This document shows, in pieces, positions 1-11,166 of a stretch of 64,000 nucleotides of DNA (positions are counted from its first letter, which is position 1; every line of letters starts with the position of its first letter). The DNA comes from Ilex aquifolium (Eukaryota; Streptophyta; Magnoliopsida; Aquifoliales; Aquifoliaceae), in contig OX637393.1 in assembly GCA_951799425.1 (NCBI GenBank), forward strand, positions 18,991,744 through 19,055,743. The letters are read 5' to 3'. A program made the translations under genes and the position numbers. The notes under the pieces were generated by a model that was not told where the DNA came from, ran no database searches, and saw only the letters and a list, made by a program, of their open reading frames with translations.

Positions 1-260
1 TCTCTATGCTCCGGAAGTATACTCCAGATCCGACGCATGTTGTGGATTGGGGAGAACTCGTTGTTGATGCAGATGGGACCTTTGAGGAGGGACCGGTGCG
101 TGTCATGGATAGCCGGGAGCAGGTTTTGCGAGGCAAGACCGTGAGGCTTGTGAAGGTGTTGTGGCGACACCGAGGGGTGGAAGAGGCAACATGGGAGCGA
201 GAGGACACCATACGTGCCAATTATCCTTTCTTGTTCGAGGATGGAGGTATATTCTTATAG
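1..260 (+). CDS. C-terminus of Tekay-type pol with chromodomain (element A)
   Basis: The frame is open from the window edge to a TAG at 258-260, so this is only the tail of a polyprotein. The first visible residues (SMLRKYTPDPTHVV) match the end of the integrase C-terminal domain of chromoviruses. The remainder (RLVKVLWRHRGVEEATWE) is a chromodomain of the Tekay/Del type, thought to steer integration toward heterochromatin. The PPT and LTR of element A follow within 100 bp, as expected for pol of an LTR element. No break is visible in this short piece. The ATG at 6 is internal, not a start. Confidence 0.9.
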   Translation, partial: SMLRKYTPDPTHVVDWGELVVDADGTFEEGPVRVMDSREQVLRGKTVRLVKVLWRHRGVEEATWEREDTIRANYPFLFEDGGIFL

Positions 261-340
261 TCATTTAGTGTTATATGACTGTGGCATATGCATGTGGTAG
301 TTGTGCATGAGTGTGTGAATTTCGGGGACGAAATTCTTTT

Positions 341-353
341 AAGGGGGGAAGAA
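341..353 (+). other. Polypurine tract of element A
   Basis: The purine run AAGGGGGGAAGAA lies directly before the TGTAAAACCC start of the LTR. It is the expected primer for plus-strand DNA synthesis. The sequence before it (ggggacgaaattctttt) is shared with the B and C elements. Confidence 0.85.
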
Positions 354-2898
354 TGTAAAACCCGAGAAAATTTGAACTGTTGTGAAAAAAAAGGCAAAAT
401 GGTAAATTGTCACTATGGTACAGGTTGTAAACCTGAAATTTTCTAGAAATTGGATGACGAAATGAACCTCACCGTTGGATTCGTCTCGCGAAAACTAGTT
501 ACCCTGTCAAATTTCATTAAATTCCGAGTTAGTCGGATTTTTCGCGTTTTACGAGGCGGTCGAGCCTCGGGAGACCCAAAAACGAGATTCTGATTTAAAA
601 TTTTAAATTTTGGGAAATAAATGACGGCAAGTTAAAATAAAAATATTTTGAACTTGAACCGGAGCGAAATTTAATCGTTTCGGGGTTAAAACGGACCCGG
701 GAAATAAGGGCCGTGTGGCGCATTGTGGGCCAAGCATTTAAAGAGTATTTAAAGGGGAGAAAATCAGATTTCTCTCCCCATTTGCTCAACCGGTTTTAAC
801 GTGAGAGGAAGAGAGGGAAAGAGCAAGTCTTCTCCACCTTCTCTCTACGATCTACACCCATTGAGAGCTCAAATCCACTCGGGCTAAGAACAAAAGTCGT
901 TCTCCTCGCCAAGGGCTACAGAACCATACCAAGGAGGTCGGGTTTTGGAGAGAATCCAAGGACGGGATTTTTGGAGGCTAGGGCTTTGGGATAGGATCGG
1001 GTTTTGGAGGCTTCCTACGGTTATTCTACACGCTACAAGAGGTAGGGTTTCCTCCTACTAAGGTTCATTCCAAACCTAGAATGTTTTAATGAAATGGGTA
1101 GGATGATTGGTTGTGTATCTCTTGCCCCTTTTGTTTGATTTGGGTAAAAAGAATTGGGTATATGAAATTGTTCCAATGTGATTCTTGGATTATGTGAATT
1201 GTGGGCATGCTATGTGCTTACATTATGCCATGAGACTTGAAGTATGTTATTACTTGATTATGTGATGACATGTTTGGGTGTTGTCCAAGGTAAAAGGTTG
1301 ATATATATATACGTATTTGTAATATATTGACATTGTAGGGAATGATGGGAATTATATGCTTATGATATAAATTGCCATGAAATATGTGAAATATGATTAG
1401 AATGTTCAAGTGTTACTCATAGCATATTGAACATGATAATATTGTTGAAATGAGACATCACATTTCATATGCACGGGAGCATTGCACTTAGTGGGTGTGT
1501 GTGCATGGTGGTTGTCTTCACCACGCTTGGTGGATGACAAGTGGGCTCGAGTAAGACGGGTCGATGACCTAGTCGAGTCGCACGGTTTGCATGGTTGTTA
1601 GGGTTGGGGTAGCAAGAAGGGCTAGACTATCCCTCGGGTGAGAGACCTGGTGATTGGATACGCACTCCGTTGGTATAAGAGTCCATAAAGTGTGTCGGTG
1701 TACGCGGAACCGTTGGTGGAAGTCCATGAATTCCGTGTCGGTTGGGTGCCGTTGGTGTAAGTCCATAAATATCCACCCCAAGAAAGACCCTAGAATGAAA
1801 AATCATTTGATGTGCAACATCAATGACAGATTAGTACACATTGGCACTTGCATGTGTAGAGGAGCCGGGAAGGGCTCGGTTGATATGCATGAGTGAGTCT
1901 CACCTCATTCCATAGCATGACATTGCAATTTCCATCATTGAATATATTTCCTTGCTTGGAATGTTATGAATTGTGGTTTTGTGGCATGTGAACATTTCAT
2001 ATGCATATAGGTTGGGGAGTAGCCTCATTAGGAAATACCCTATTGAGCGTGGCTCACCCTTTGTGGGAAAAACATTTCAGGTGCGGGGTTCACACCGGCG
2101 GACGGCTCCCATTTCGAGCCCCAAGGTTGAAGAAAGCCGACTTGTGGCTTTTATTGTTGTTTTGTAAAAGCTTTTGAAAAGAATTCCATTTTGATATGTA
2201 AATGTATGGAATCAATTGTAATAGAACTTGTATAAACCATGTTTTATATGGAAATCCTTGTCAAACATGTATTTGATGAGTTGGGAAGGGTTTTGAATGG
2301 ATTGGAAAGGAAAAATGGTTGAAAATGGCAAAACTGGGCAGAGAGTACCGGTACTGGGTACCGGTACTGAATGGTACCGGTACTGGGTACCGGTACGGAA
2401 TGGTACCGGTACTGGACACCGGTACCCTCTTTCCAGTGGGTTGACAGTACCTGTACCGGGTACCGGTACGGAATGGTACCGGTATTGGACACCGGTACCC
2501 TCTTTCCAGTGGGTTGACAGTACCGGTACCGGGTACCGGTACTGAATGGTACCGGTACTGGATACCGGTACCCCCCTTTCCAGTGGGTTAATAGTACCGG
2601 TACCGGTACTGGGTACTGGTACTCTCTTCAAAATTTTCAGATTTTCACACTGGTTCGCCCTATTTTCAATCTACGTTTCCTTTCCCTCCAATGATGTAAA
2701 TGGAGTATAAATCATGGTATATCGAATATTGGTTGAACCCAAATGAATAATCGAATCCGGTTAACAATGGTGAATTAAGATCCCGGTTAAGGGGATGCTA
2801 CTACCGTGGTGTTAGGTTGAGTGACATCCATGGTTATTTCCGCGGGTTGACGGGTGGTCAACGGTTAATATAGGACCCCCGGAGATTGGGGCGTCACA
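354..2898 (+). mobile_element. 3' LTR of Tekay-type element A
   Basis: The LTR starts TGTAAAACCC after the PPT and ends GGGGCGTCACA, giving TG...CA termini and 2545 bp. A TATA-like TATTTAAAGG lies near 748, followed by a pyrimidine/GA-rich leader, so transcription probably starts near 780. Around 2040-2080 is the GAGC-GTG-GCTC hairpin shared by all Tekay LTRs here. A palindrome cluster lies near the 3' end. The last 100 bp (ccgcgggttgacgggt, then ggaccccc) recur at 3780-3839 and, inverted, at 61166-61230. No coding capacity is seen. The element body lies to the left, outside the window. Confidence 0.9.
2345..2622. repeat. GTACCGGTAC palindrome cluster, LTR A
   Basis: About 11 exact GTACCGGTAC decamers plus variants (CACCGGTACC, GTACTGGTAC) are separated by short spacers such as TGAATG and TTTCCAGTGGGTTGACA. 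A unit of about 80 bp ending in the spacer is repeated. Each decamer is its own reverse complement. Open frames read through it on both strands (TGTGYRY/VPVP-like) are translation artefacts. Confidence 0.95.
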
Positions 2899-3839
2899 TG
2901 AATTGTCTTCAATGGTCTTTGGATGTACTTCATCAAAGACAATGATTTTACACATATGCATCGCATGGTGTTGTGGAGTCGGTGTGGGCTCGGAATAGCA
3001 TGCATGAGTGAGTTTCATCTCATTACAGGGCATGGCATCATGATTTTTCCAACATTGCATTGCATGTTATGTTTGGAAGAGATACTTGTTGTGGAATGTG
3101 GGACAAGGCCTTTGCATATGCATTTAGGTGGGGAGTAGCCTCTGTAGGAAACTTTCTACTGAGCGTGGCTCACCCTTTATGGGAACACTTTTCAGGTGCG
3201 GGACTCGTGCCTAGGGAGGACACACACTCGGGGCCTTGAGAGTGAAGAAAAAGCCGGTTGTGGCTTTTGAAATGAAATTTGTATAAACAAACTTATTTCA
3301 TTCCCTTTTTGAATTGTATTTGTATGGGATGGATTGTAATGGTCTCGTATGGATCATGTGTAATGTAAAAATATGGTTTGTACATATCTTGGATGAATTT
3401 TAGGAGGTTTGGAATGGCTTGGAAACGAAAATCAGGTAAAAAGAGGAAATTCGGGGCCAGACGTACCGGTACACTAGGGTCCAGAAGGTGTAGCGTACCG
3501 GTACGATCTAGTCCAGAGGGCGTAGTGTACTGGTACGCGTACCGGTACGCTCACCAAAACTCAGAAATTTTTATTTTTTTTTATTTCTTTTGCCAAGTTC
3601 TTGGGCTATGTTTTCCTCCCTCCTAATGTTACAAATGGATAATAAAGGGATACCAATGGTGGTATATTAGGTCTCGGATGGGTCAACCAACCGAAAGAAA
3701 TTGGACTCGTATTTTCTTTTATCTCGGTAAAGGGAATGTGGTGCCGCGATGTCGGGTCAAGCGACATCCACGGGCATATTCCGCGGGTTGACGGGTTGTC
3801 AACGGTTAATACAGGACCCCCGGATTTTGGGGCGTCACA
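2899..3839 (+). mobile_element. Partial older A-type LTR
   Basis: Homologous to roughly 1800-2898 of the A LTR in the same order: the gcatgagtgag...ctcatt segment, the GAGCGTGGCTC hairpin at 3161-3171, the leader before the palindromes, the cluster, then ccgcgggttgacgggt and GGGGCGTCACA. The 5' part is missing. It is clearly more diverged than two LTRs of one element would be, so element A probably inserted into a pre-existing A-type LTR. The last base overlaps the start of B1. Confidence 0.8.
3463..3549. repeat. GTACCGGTAC cluster, partial A-type LTR
   Basis: Exact decamers start at 3463, 3494 and 3539, with a GTACTGGTAC variant at 3527. Spacers contain gtccagaaggtgtag. The position within the LTR is the same as in LTR A. 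Confidence 0.93.
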
Positions 3840-6089
3840 GTAACACCCCGAATTTTCTTTTATATATTTATAGAGATATATATATATATAGTAAATAATA
3901 TTTGTAAAGATGTAGATATATGTAGTGACATAAGAATAAACCGTAGGAATAAATGCTATGGAGACAATTTGATTGGGAAGTTACGTGTCGAAGATGTTTA
4001 AACTTGGAAAGGGTGATTAGACAAGTTTCTAAAAGTTTGTAGGTCAAAATAATGATTCCATTGAATCCGGAAGGTCGAAAAACATTGGGAGTGGTAATAT
4101 GGATGTATTGGAAGTTAGGAAGTGTCTCGGAGTTAAAATACACTTTAGCGAGAATTTTGGTAAAAATGGGTATTGAACACTACTTAGTGTTTTGGCCATA
4201 ACTTTTTATCCTTAAGTCCAATTGATCTGAAATTTTTACAGTAGATAGTAGACATCTAGGGCTACAAAAGTATGTCTCTATGAAAATTTTCCAATTCGAC
4301 CTCTAAATGGGTCAAAACTGCATTGGAAGTTGAAACAAAAATCTGGCAGTCAAACCGTACCGGTACGCGTACCGGTACGCTGAACTCCAGAAGCTAAATC
4401 GTACCGGTACGCGTACCGGTACGCTGGACTCCAGAAGCTCAACCGTACCGGTACGCGTACCGGTACGCCCGACAAAATCCAGCCCGATCCGACTGCGGGT
4501 CTTCCTCCATTTCTTCCACTAGAAATACATTTTGTCACCTCCTTAGCCTTCATTACACCACTCCAAACCCTAGAAAACATAAGAGAGAAAGAGAGAAAGA
4601 GAGAAACACAAGAACAAGAGAAAACAAGAGATTGAATGGTTGATTCAAGATCAAAGCCCTAATTTTTTCAAGAACACCAAGGTAGGGGATTTCTTCCTAT
4701 TCTCTTACATTGAGGCTAGGGTTAAATTATATGTATTCTTTTGGTTCAAAATCGTATATACTTGCTATTATTTACTTGATTCTTGATCCTCTTGCATTTA
4801 TTACCATGTTTTCAACATTGTAGTAGTTGGGTAACCATTAAAGGTCCCTTTTTCATTCTCAAACCCTAGTTTTAAGAAAAATGAATCTTTCCTCTTTACA
4901 TTTTCTTTGTTCTCACCATCACAACCTTAGTGTTTGATATTGTATAACAAAATAATGTTTATGGTGATCTCTTGCTCTTTTTCTTCCATTTTGCTATGGT
5001 ACAAATTGTGAAATTTGGGGATTTGTGGAGTATTGTGTTAATTGAGGAAATTGTGGATATCGTATGTCTTGTTTGGTTGTTTGGAGGAACAAGGGTGAGA
5101 GGTTCCTTGTAAGGATGCTTGAGAAATAAGGCTTTAAGGGAGAATTGGGGACTTGTGAAATTGTTGGTTATGTGAAATATATATTGGTATTTTATTTCTT
5201 ACGTGGTTGTACGATACGAACATGGATTACTATGGACCGGGTATCATGTAGTGGGTATACGTCTTTATATGCCATGCGGGTATGAACTTTTCCTATCACA
5301 TGGAGTGGGTAGACGCCTTTGTACGCCGTGTGGGTATAAACTTTTCATATCGCTAATGATCACGGTTTAGTAACGTGGGTTGTATCGGGTACACCGTGTG
5401 GGTCATCGTGCATTGTACCAAATACGATTTCTGCAAGAGTTTTGGGGTAGTATGGGATGCCACAAGAACTTGTGGAAATGGTGTATGGTGGGATGGATTA
5501 TGTTTTGGGAATTGATTCTTATTGGTATCTTGTGTTCATTTATTCTTTTAATTACCGTGGTTCCTTAAACTTGAGATCTATTTAAAATGTCCTGCTTTTC
5601 CTTGAAAAATGTTATATATGCTATTTGTGAAAATGAGACCAACCGTTTTATATGCTTTCCTAAACCTTGTTTGAGTTTGGGAAGATTTTGCTACAGAGCT
5701 TCGTGCTCATCCCCTACAATTAACATTTTTCAGATTATGCTATAGAGGAGGAGCTTGGCGCTAATGAGCAGGGCCTTGGGGAAGCCTCATTAGAGGGGTA
5801 CCTGGATCCCGAGTGGGACATTTAGAGATGCCCTTTTTCTTTTGTACTAGACTAGGAACCAATATGTACGAACATTGTAAAGTCTAGTTTTCTTTTGTAA
5901 TTCTGCTGCGCTACATTATTAAATTTTTGAGATGTAAATGCCATGGTTGGGCATATTCTTTTGGATAATGATGTAAATATTTTATGGATGATGAATGAAG
6001 TTTAATTTAATTATGGATGATATTAGTGCTCTCATGATGTGAATGTTTTAGAATGTAATGCCGTCCAGGGTGTGTTTTGGGGCGTTACA
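3839..6089 (+). mobile_element. Solo LTR of family B (B1)
   Basis: Starts (T)GTAACACCCCG with the expected first T read as A at 3839, and ends GGGGCGTTACA. It aligns throughout with the B element 5' LTR at 10579-12966: same start, same tttatatat stretch, same tgaatccggaaggtcgaaaaac, same end. No internal B sequence flanks it, so it is a solo LTR. No clean target duplication is seen (GTCAC on the left, GTCTA on the right), which suggests later rearrangement. The GAGCTTCGTGCTC hairpin is near 5697. The LTR carries a GA-rich putative leader at 4575-4640. Confidence 0.85.
4357..4467. repeat. Compound GTACCGGTAC cluster, LTR B1
   Basis: Three pairs of decamers, each pair joined by GC so that every 22 bp pair is itself a perfect palindrome. 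The pairs are spaced by ctgaactccagaagctaaat-like spacers. The cluster lies about 520 bp into the LTR and about 200 bp before the GA-rich putative leader. Confidence 0.95.
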
Positions 6090-7311
6090 GGTCTATGTAC
6101 CATGCATTAGTTAAACAACCCTAGTAAACCAGAAGGCAAGCCATTCAGGAGAAATACTACAGTTATTCAACCGGCAGGTTGATGATTCACTCATGACGGG
6201 ATTCTAATTTATGCATTGAATCAAAAGCATTGGCTATGCCATGACTTAACCCGTGTATAACCAATCTATCGACTGTTGCATAAAGCCCAATTACGTACAT
6301 CACTGTATCATGCATGAAGTACATAATTAGTAGAGATAGTATGGTATATAGCATTAAGTACTGCTCGATGTTCATAACCATGAGCATAGTATAAATGTAA
6401 CCATCCATCAATAAAGAGAGGTATATAACATTAAATCATAGATAGGACATCGACATTTCCATAACTTAAATAATATCGTACATGTATTCACCCTTCATCG
6501 AAGGGTATAAATGAACTACTCACGCGCTCATTGCTATAGACGGGCAAGAGGTACGATATAGTTCCATTACAACAAAACAAAATACAAAATAATCCTTCAT
6601 CAAGGAATAGTTGAAACATTGCCACTCTTATTACCAGTTAGGGCACAAAAGTGGGAGAGGTTCAACCCTCCAAGTAAAAAGGAATAAATAGAAATGTAGC
6701 AGTAAAGAAAAGATGGCTGGAAGTGGTTCGGCAGGGCTTCACTTCACTGTTTGATGGCTGGAAGTGGTTCGGCAGGGCTTCACTTCACTGTTTCTCTCTC
6801 TTTCTCACTCTAAACTGTCTCTAACTCTCTCTGGCGAAGCTCTGACTGAATATGACGGACCTCTGGCAGAATGCTGAAAATGGAACCTGAAAGGGCCTAT
6901 TTATGAAGCTAGAAGCTTGGCTTGAAGTGGCAGAAATAGGGATGGCCAAGTAGGCTTTTTGATGCATTAATGGACTAGTAGGGGTAGGAGAGAGGTTTAA
7001 CGCGGTTTGCCCATCGTCCATATGCCATCACCACCATCCAGACGGTGGCAATCCTTTGGTTTGCTCCTTTGCTTGATTGATGTTGTAATGATGTATTTGC
7101 ACTTGCCTCCCCTTGCTGATTAAGCTTGTACACTTCCATCCTCCTAGCTTTGCATAATTCCGCACAAAACCCTGCAAAATGTCAAGTTTCTCGCATTAAC
7201 CCTAATTTACGCACTAACCCTAATTTCACTTATCTTTGATGTTTTAACCTAATTCATTAACACAATTAACCTACTAACCTAATTCAACATTGCATTATTT
7301 AGGGTTAATCA
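6090..7311 (-). mobile_element. Inverted Athila-type LTR (E2)
   Basis: On the minus strand the LTR starts TGATTAACCC at 7311 next to a PPT. It aligns with the E1 LTR at 9245-10578: the caatagagtg...gagtag segment, the accctt(c)a(t/g)(c/t)gaagggt segment, and the tgaatggcttgaccttctgg unit at the far end. A TATA-like CATAAATAGG lies near 6897-6906, with a CCGTCTGGATGG palindrome remnant upstream of it near 7035. A 57 bp segment (ctggaagtggttcggcaggg...) is duplicated in tandem at 6716-6791. The LTR is cut off by solo LTR B1. Confidence 0.8.
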
Positions 7312-9011
7312 CACCCCCAACTAAAACATTACTAGTCCCTAGTAATAAAAACAAATAACAAAACAAAATCACTTTCGTAAATTTCACGATTGCATTTAGA
7401 ATATGCAACAAGTCATTAAACCCCTAGGTGATCCCTAGTGGAATAGTTTTGTCTTGTGAAGGTTTCTAGTGAAGCTACCTACAAAATTCAAAGGTTAGGG
7501 TACAATAATTCATATTTTTCACAGATAAAATTAAATCACCATTCCTTTGTATTGCTAGGATACTTCCCATCCCTGATCACTATAAGAGTAACACACATTA
7601 GTTGTAACACTATTCCATATATTTTCAGAAAACTTGTGTGTGTGTTGAAGGATTCCTTTATTTCAAAAATCACTTAAGAAATATCACCACCCTTCACTTT
7701 GCTGTACAAGAATTAGCCTCGATGTCAATCCTTTCCTGGAAATCACTCAACAAAGAACACACTCTCTCGTTATAGTGACTATCACTCAAAAATTACATGT
7801 GATAAGAATATTGTTAACAAAACAAAGTTATATCACATGTAGTGTATTAAAAGAAAGGTTATTTGAATAAAACTAGAATTTGGCATAATCTCATGAAAGA
7901 ATATTAACATAGCATCAAACACATTATCAACATCCTCCCTTTTCATGAATAGGCGGAGATAATACACATGCATGATTTCTGGAATAAAAAAAATGACTTT
8001 AATAGGGTTGTAACGTGGCCATGGGTGTTGGGTTTAAGAAACGACATCAAAGGTATTCAAAAGCTATCATTTCTTGATTAGTGTGGCACACCTCTTTCCA
8101 AAATTTCACATACATGGTATTTCCATTTCTCCATTTTCTTTCCCATTTTTTACTTTCTTGGCTATTTTCTTTCTTTTCTTCTTTGCTTTTTTCTTTCTGC
8201 TTTCTTCCACATAAATTTTCTTTCTTTGAATGGTAGTCACCATCTTCTTCTTTTCCTCATTTTTCTCCTTTTTCGTATCACACTGAATTTAGAAGAGGGT
8301 GCAAGAAAATTAGCTAGCAAAGGTTGGTCAAATATATTTTTCTATGGTTCGGTTAACTTATGGGTTTCATGAAAAAGAAATTATACTTTTTTGGCTCAAT
8401 CACAGCTAATTAGGGATATAATTTTGTAAAAGAAATGGCTAAGGCACAAAATTAATTACAAATGGCCTAAAATCATTTTTCAGAAATCATACACCTGCAT
8501 AATTCTGAATTAAAATTTTAAGGAAAATGTTAACCATGTTATTCAATGAATGATAATCAAAACAAAACTAATGAGATTACTTGAGTAAATGTGAAATATC
8601 TCTCCAAGGAGGATTGGCTCAAAATCTGCAATAGACTTTACATCTCCACTATATATAAGCTTAATAAATAAGTGTAATATTTCAGAAGGTTTTCAAAATA
8701 AGGAACTTTACGTGCTCAAAATAATGAGTTTCTCTGAAAATATTAAGATAGTGCACAAATAACATATGAAAATCCCGTATAATCGGGTTAAGGGTATCCC
8801 TGCAAAGTATAAGAATAATAACCTAATTGTTAACATGAATCACATGAAATACGCATCCTAACTTAACAAAATTTAACCAAAACGATCAACTAACTATATT
8901 AACTTAAAAACCAAATCCAAAACAACATTCAAAACATAAAAACTGAAATGACATGCAAAAATAAAAAGTTTAGAAAAAGTAGTAGTAATGTGAATTCTCC
9001 AGTGTCTCTGA
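7312..9011 (-). other. 3' noncoding region of Athila E2 between ORF3 and LTR
   Basis: No gene is seen. The 210 bp next to the LTR, including the PPT (cacccccaac on the plus strand), match 59520-59721 of E1 closely. Further in are a pyrimidine-rich stretch (8100-8270 on the plus strand), a TTCATGAGATTATGCCAA-like block (complement at about 7884-7901) and the conserved block at 8581-8662. These occur in the same order in D and D', but there they lie between pol and ORF3 rather than after ORF3. Confidence 0.7.
8581..8662 (-). other. Conserved Athila noncoding block, E2 copy
   Basis: Minus strand reads AAGCTTATATATAGTGGAGA, then tgtaaag, ttttgagccaatcctccttgg and ttactcaa. The same pattern is at 25691-25779 (D), 38718-38811 (D', minus) and 59297-59377 (E1). 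Function unknown. Confidence 0.7.
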
Positions 9012-9244
9012 TCATGAAGTTGATGGGCCTCCACTGTACTGTCCTTTTAGTAGCCTCAAAATCTCATCCTGGTTTTGCTCATAGCTAGCCATGCGTTGAT
9101 CGAGCTGGGTGATGCTGGTCTCCAACCCTAGCAATATTTGGCGGTCGGACCTATCGTCTACCAGAATGTATGGCTACTCCTCTTATGGCTGAGGCTCCTC
9201 TGGTGGATGAAAATCTGCACCTCCCGACAATGGTTCTGCATGTG
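9012..9244 (-). pseudogene. C-terminal fragment of Athila ORF3 (E2)
   Basis: The minus strand reads PYILVDDRSDRQILLGLETS, then a heptad-like stretch (QLDQRMASYEQNQDEILRLL) and a TGA at 9012-9014. It matches the end of E1 ORF3 at 58762-58911 (YIPVDDRTDRQILLGLETT, then NEQAEMLRLL-like). Two in-frame stops lie just upstream, so it is broken. The N-terminal part is missing: the E1 LTR begins at 9245. The end probably forms a coiled coil. Confidence 0.75.
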
Positions 9245-9510
9245 TGATTAGCCCTAATTAGTATGTGAATTAAAATAGTTAAATAAGTTAATTTTGTAAG
9301 ATAAAATAGTTAAAAACTGTAAATTAGAGTTTGTGCGTAAACAAGGGTTTATGTGTGTACTGTTTAAAATTTCAGGGTTTTGTGCAGAATTGCCGAAAAT
9401 CAGGAGGAGCAATCTGTCAAAGCCTGAAACAACAAAAGAGGCAAGTGTAATTTAAGAATAAGACAATGCAAGAACATCATGGAACCTCCACCACTTCTCC
9501 AGCAAACAAG

Positions 9511-9607
9511 CACCGTCCGAACAGTGGTGGTGGCGTCCGGACGGTGGTTCTAGGCGCGATTTGAGTTGATCCTCCACCTCCTGCTTCACTTTTGCCTATA
9601 TATATAT
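9511..9607 (+). promoter_or_regulatory. Putative U3 promoter of E1 LTR: palindromes plus TATA
   Basis: CACCGTCCGAACAGTGG (9511) and GCGTCCGGACGGTGG (9532) form a pair of CCGTCCGGACGG-like sites. About 50 bp downstream is CTATATATATATG (9597-9607), a good TATA box, followed after about 50 bp by a GA-rich leader. The same arrangement occurs in the 3' LTR at 59988-60084. Confidence 0.65.
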
Positions 9608-10342
9608 GTGTGACCCTTCATCTTTAGACGAATGGAGTTGGAGAGTTAAAAAGAGGTTGTCCAAGGGAGCTCCAGAGAGAATTCAAAGGGGAGAAAAAGA
9701 AAAGAAAAAAAGAGAAAACAAGAGAGAAAAGAAGGAATCCAGAGTAGAACCCTGCCTGACCAACTCTCCAGCCAAAATTCTGTAATTTCTACATTTATGT
9801 TATGTCTTTCTACTTGGAGAGTTGAACTGCCACCACCTTTGTGTCTTAATCAATATTAAGGGTGGTTGTATTTCAACTATTCCTTGCAAAAGAAGTGTCA
9901 GTGTCTATATTTTATTTGCTATTGTAATGAGAATTACCCGCACTTTTTGCTTGTTTATAGCAATAGAGTGTGAGTAGTTTACTTATACCCTTCAGTGAGG
10001 GGTAAACATATGTATATTATTAGTTAAGTTATGGAAATGCCGATGTTTAATTATGCTATATTGTTATATATATACCTCCCTTAACTGATGGATGGTTGTA
10101 GTTATAATATGCTCTTGGTTATGAACACCGAGCGGTACTTAATATTCTATATCATACTATCTACCATTATATACTTCATGCATTATACAATGATGTACGT
10201 AATTGGGTGTTACGTAAAAATCGATTGACTGGTTATATACGGGTTAAGTCTCGGCATATCCAATGCTTTCAGTACAATACGTAGCCCGGAATTAGGTCAT
10301 CAGTGAATCATCCACCTGCCGGTGGAATATCTAAAGTGTTCC

Positions 10343-10578
10343 AACTGAATGGCTTGACCTTCTGGTGCACTAAGGATATTTTACTGTTGCATGGTATATA
10401 AAGTTGGTAGATGAATAACTTAAGTGATCCTCCTAAATGGCTTGACCTTCTAGTTCACCAGGGTTGTTTAACTGGTACATAAAGTTGTCAGATGAATAAC
10501 CGAATTGATCTTCCTGAATGGCTTGACCTTCTGGTTCACTAGGGTTGTTTAACTAGTACATAAAGTTGTTAATGAATA
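10343..10578 (+). repeat. Three tandem units at the end of the E1 LTR
   Basis: Units of 65-90 bp, each starting tgaatggcttgaccttctgg and ending ataaagttg(g/t)(t/c)agatgaata. The third is cut by the B insertion. The inverted E2 LTR has one recognisable unit at 6095-6170. Confidence 0.8.
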
Positions 10579-11080
10579 TGTAACACCCCGCATCTTCTTT
10601 TATATATGTATATAGATATATAGTAAATAATTGTTGTAAAAAAAATGTGGATATGTGTAGTAATAGTAGGAATAAATACTAGGGAGACAAATGGATTGAG
10701 AAGTTTGAGTTTCGAAGGTGTGTAAACTTGAGAAGAGGGATTATGGAAGTTTCTAAATATTTTTAGGTCAAAATAAGTTCTCCATTGAATCCGGAAGGTC
10801 GAAAAACATTGGGAGATGTAATATGGGGTGTATTGGAAGCTAGGAAGTATTCCGGAGTGAAAACACACTTAGAGAAAATTTGGGTAAAAAGGAGTTGGGA
10901 CACCTTCTAGTATTTAGATCATAACTTTTTATTCTTATATCCAATTTATCTGAAATTTGGACAGTAGATATTAGACATCTAGGGCTACAAAAGTGTGTCT
11001 CATGACACTTTTCCAATTCAACCTCTAAATGGGTCAAAACTGCCATGAAAGTCGAAGTAGCTGAAGTGTATTGGAACACA

Positions 11081-11166
11081 GTACCGGTATGGTACCGTAC
11101 CGGTACGGTACCATACCGGTACGCCCGAACCAGTAGCTAAACCGTACCAGTACAGCGTACCGGTAC
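11081..11166. repeat. GTACCGGTAC cluster, LTR B2
   Basis: A decayed cluster: two exact decamers plus GTACCGGTAT, CATACCGGTAC and GTACCAGTAC variants, most of them single transitions from the palindrome. It is followed by cgcccgaaccagtagctaaa. Confidence 0.9.

Larger units (their letters stand above)
9245..10578 (+). mobile_element. 5' LTR of the decayed Athila element E1, truncated
   Basis: Starts TGATTAGCCCTAATTAG. The first 480 bp match the E1 3' LTR at 59722-60230 with scattered substitutions (roughly 5% by eye). It contains CCGTCCGGACGG-type sites, a TATA box, a GA-rich leader and three tandem units at its end. The B element interrupts it at 10579. After that element the sequence resumes not in LTR or gag but in integrase, so the LTR end, primer site, gag, PR, RT and RNase H of E1 are gone. 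Confidence 0.82.

Noticed and set aside
2212-2631. Open frames with TGTGYRY / VPVPSTGT repeats (also near 27170, 34915, 37075, 46751)
   Set aside because: They are translations of the GTACCGGTAC clusters; being palindromic, the repeats are open on both strands. No start context, domain or conservation.
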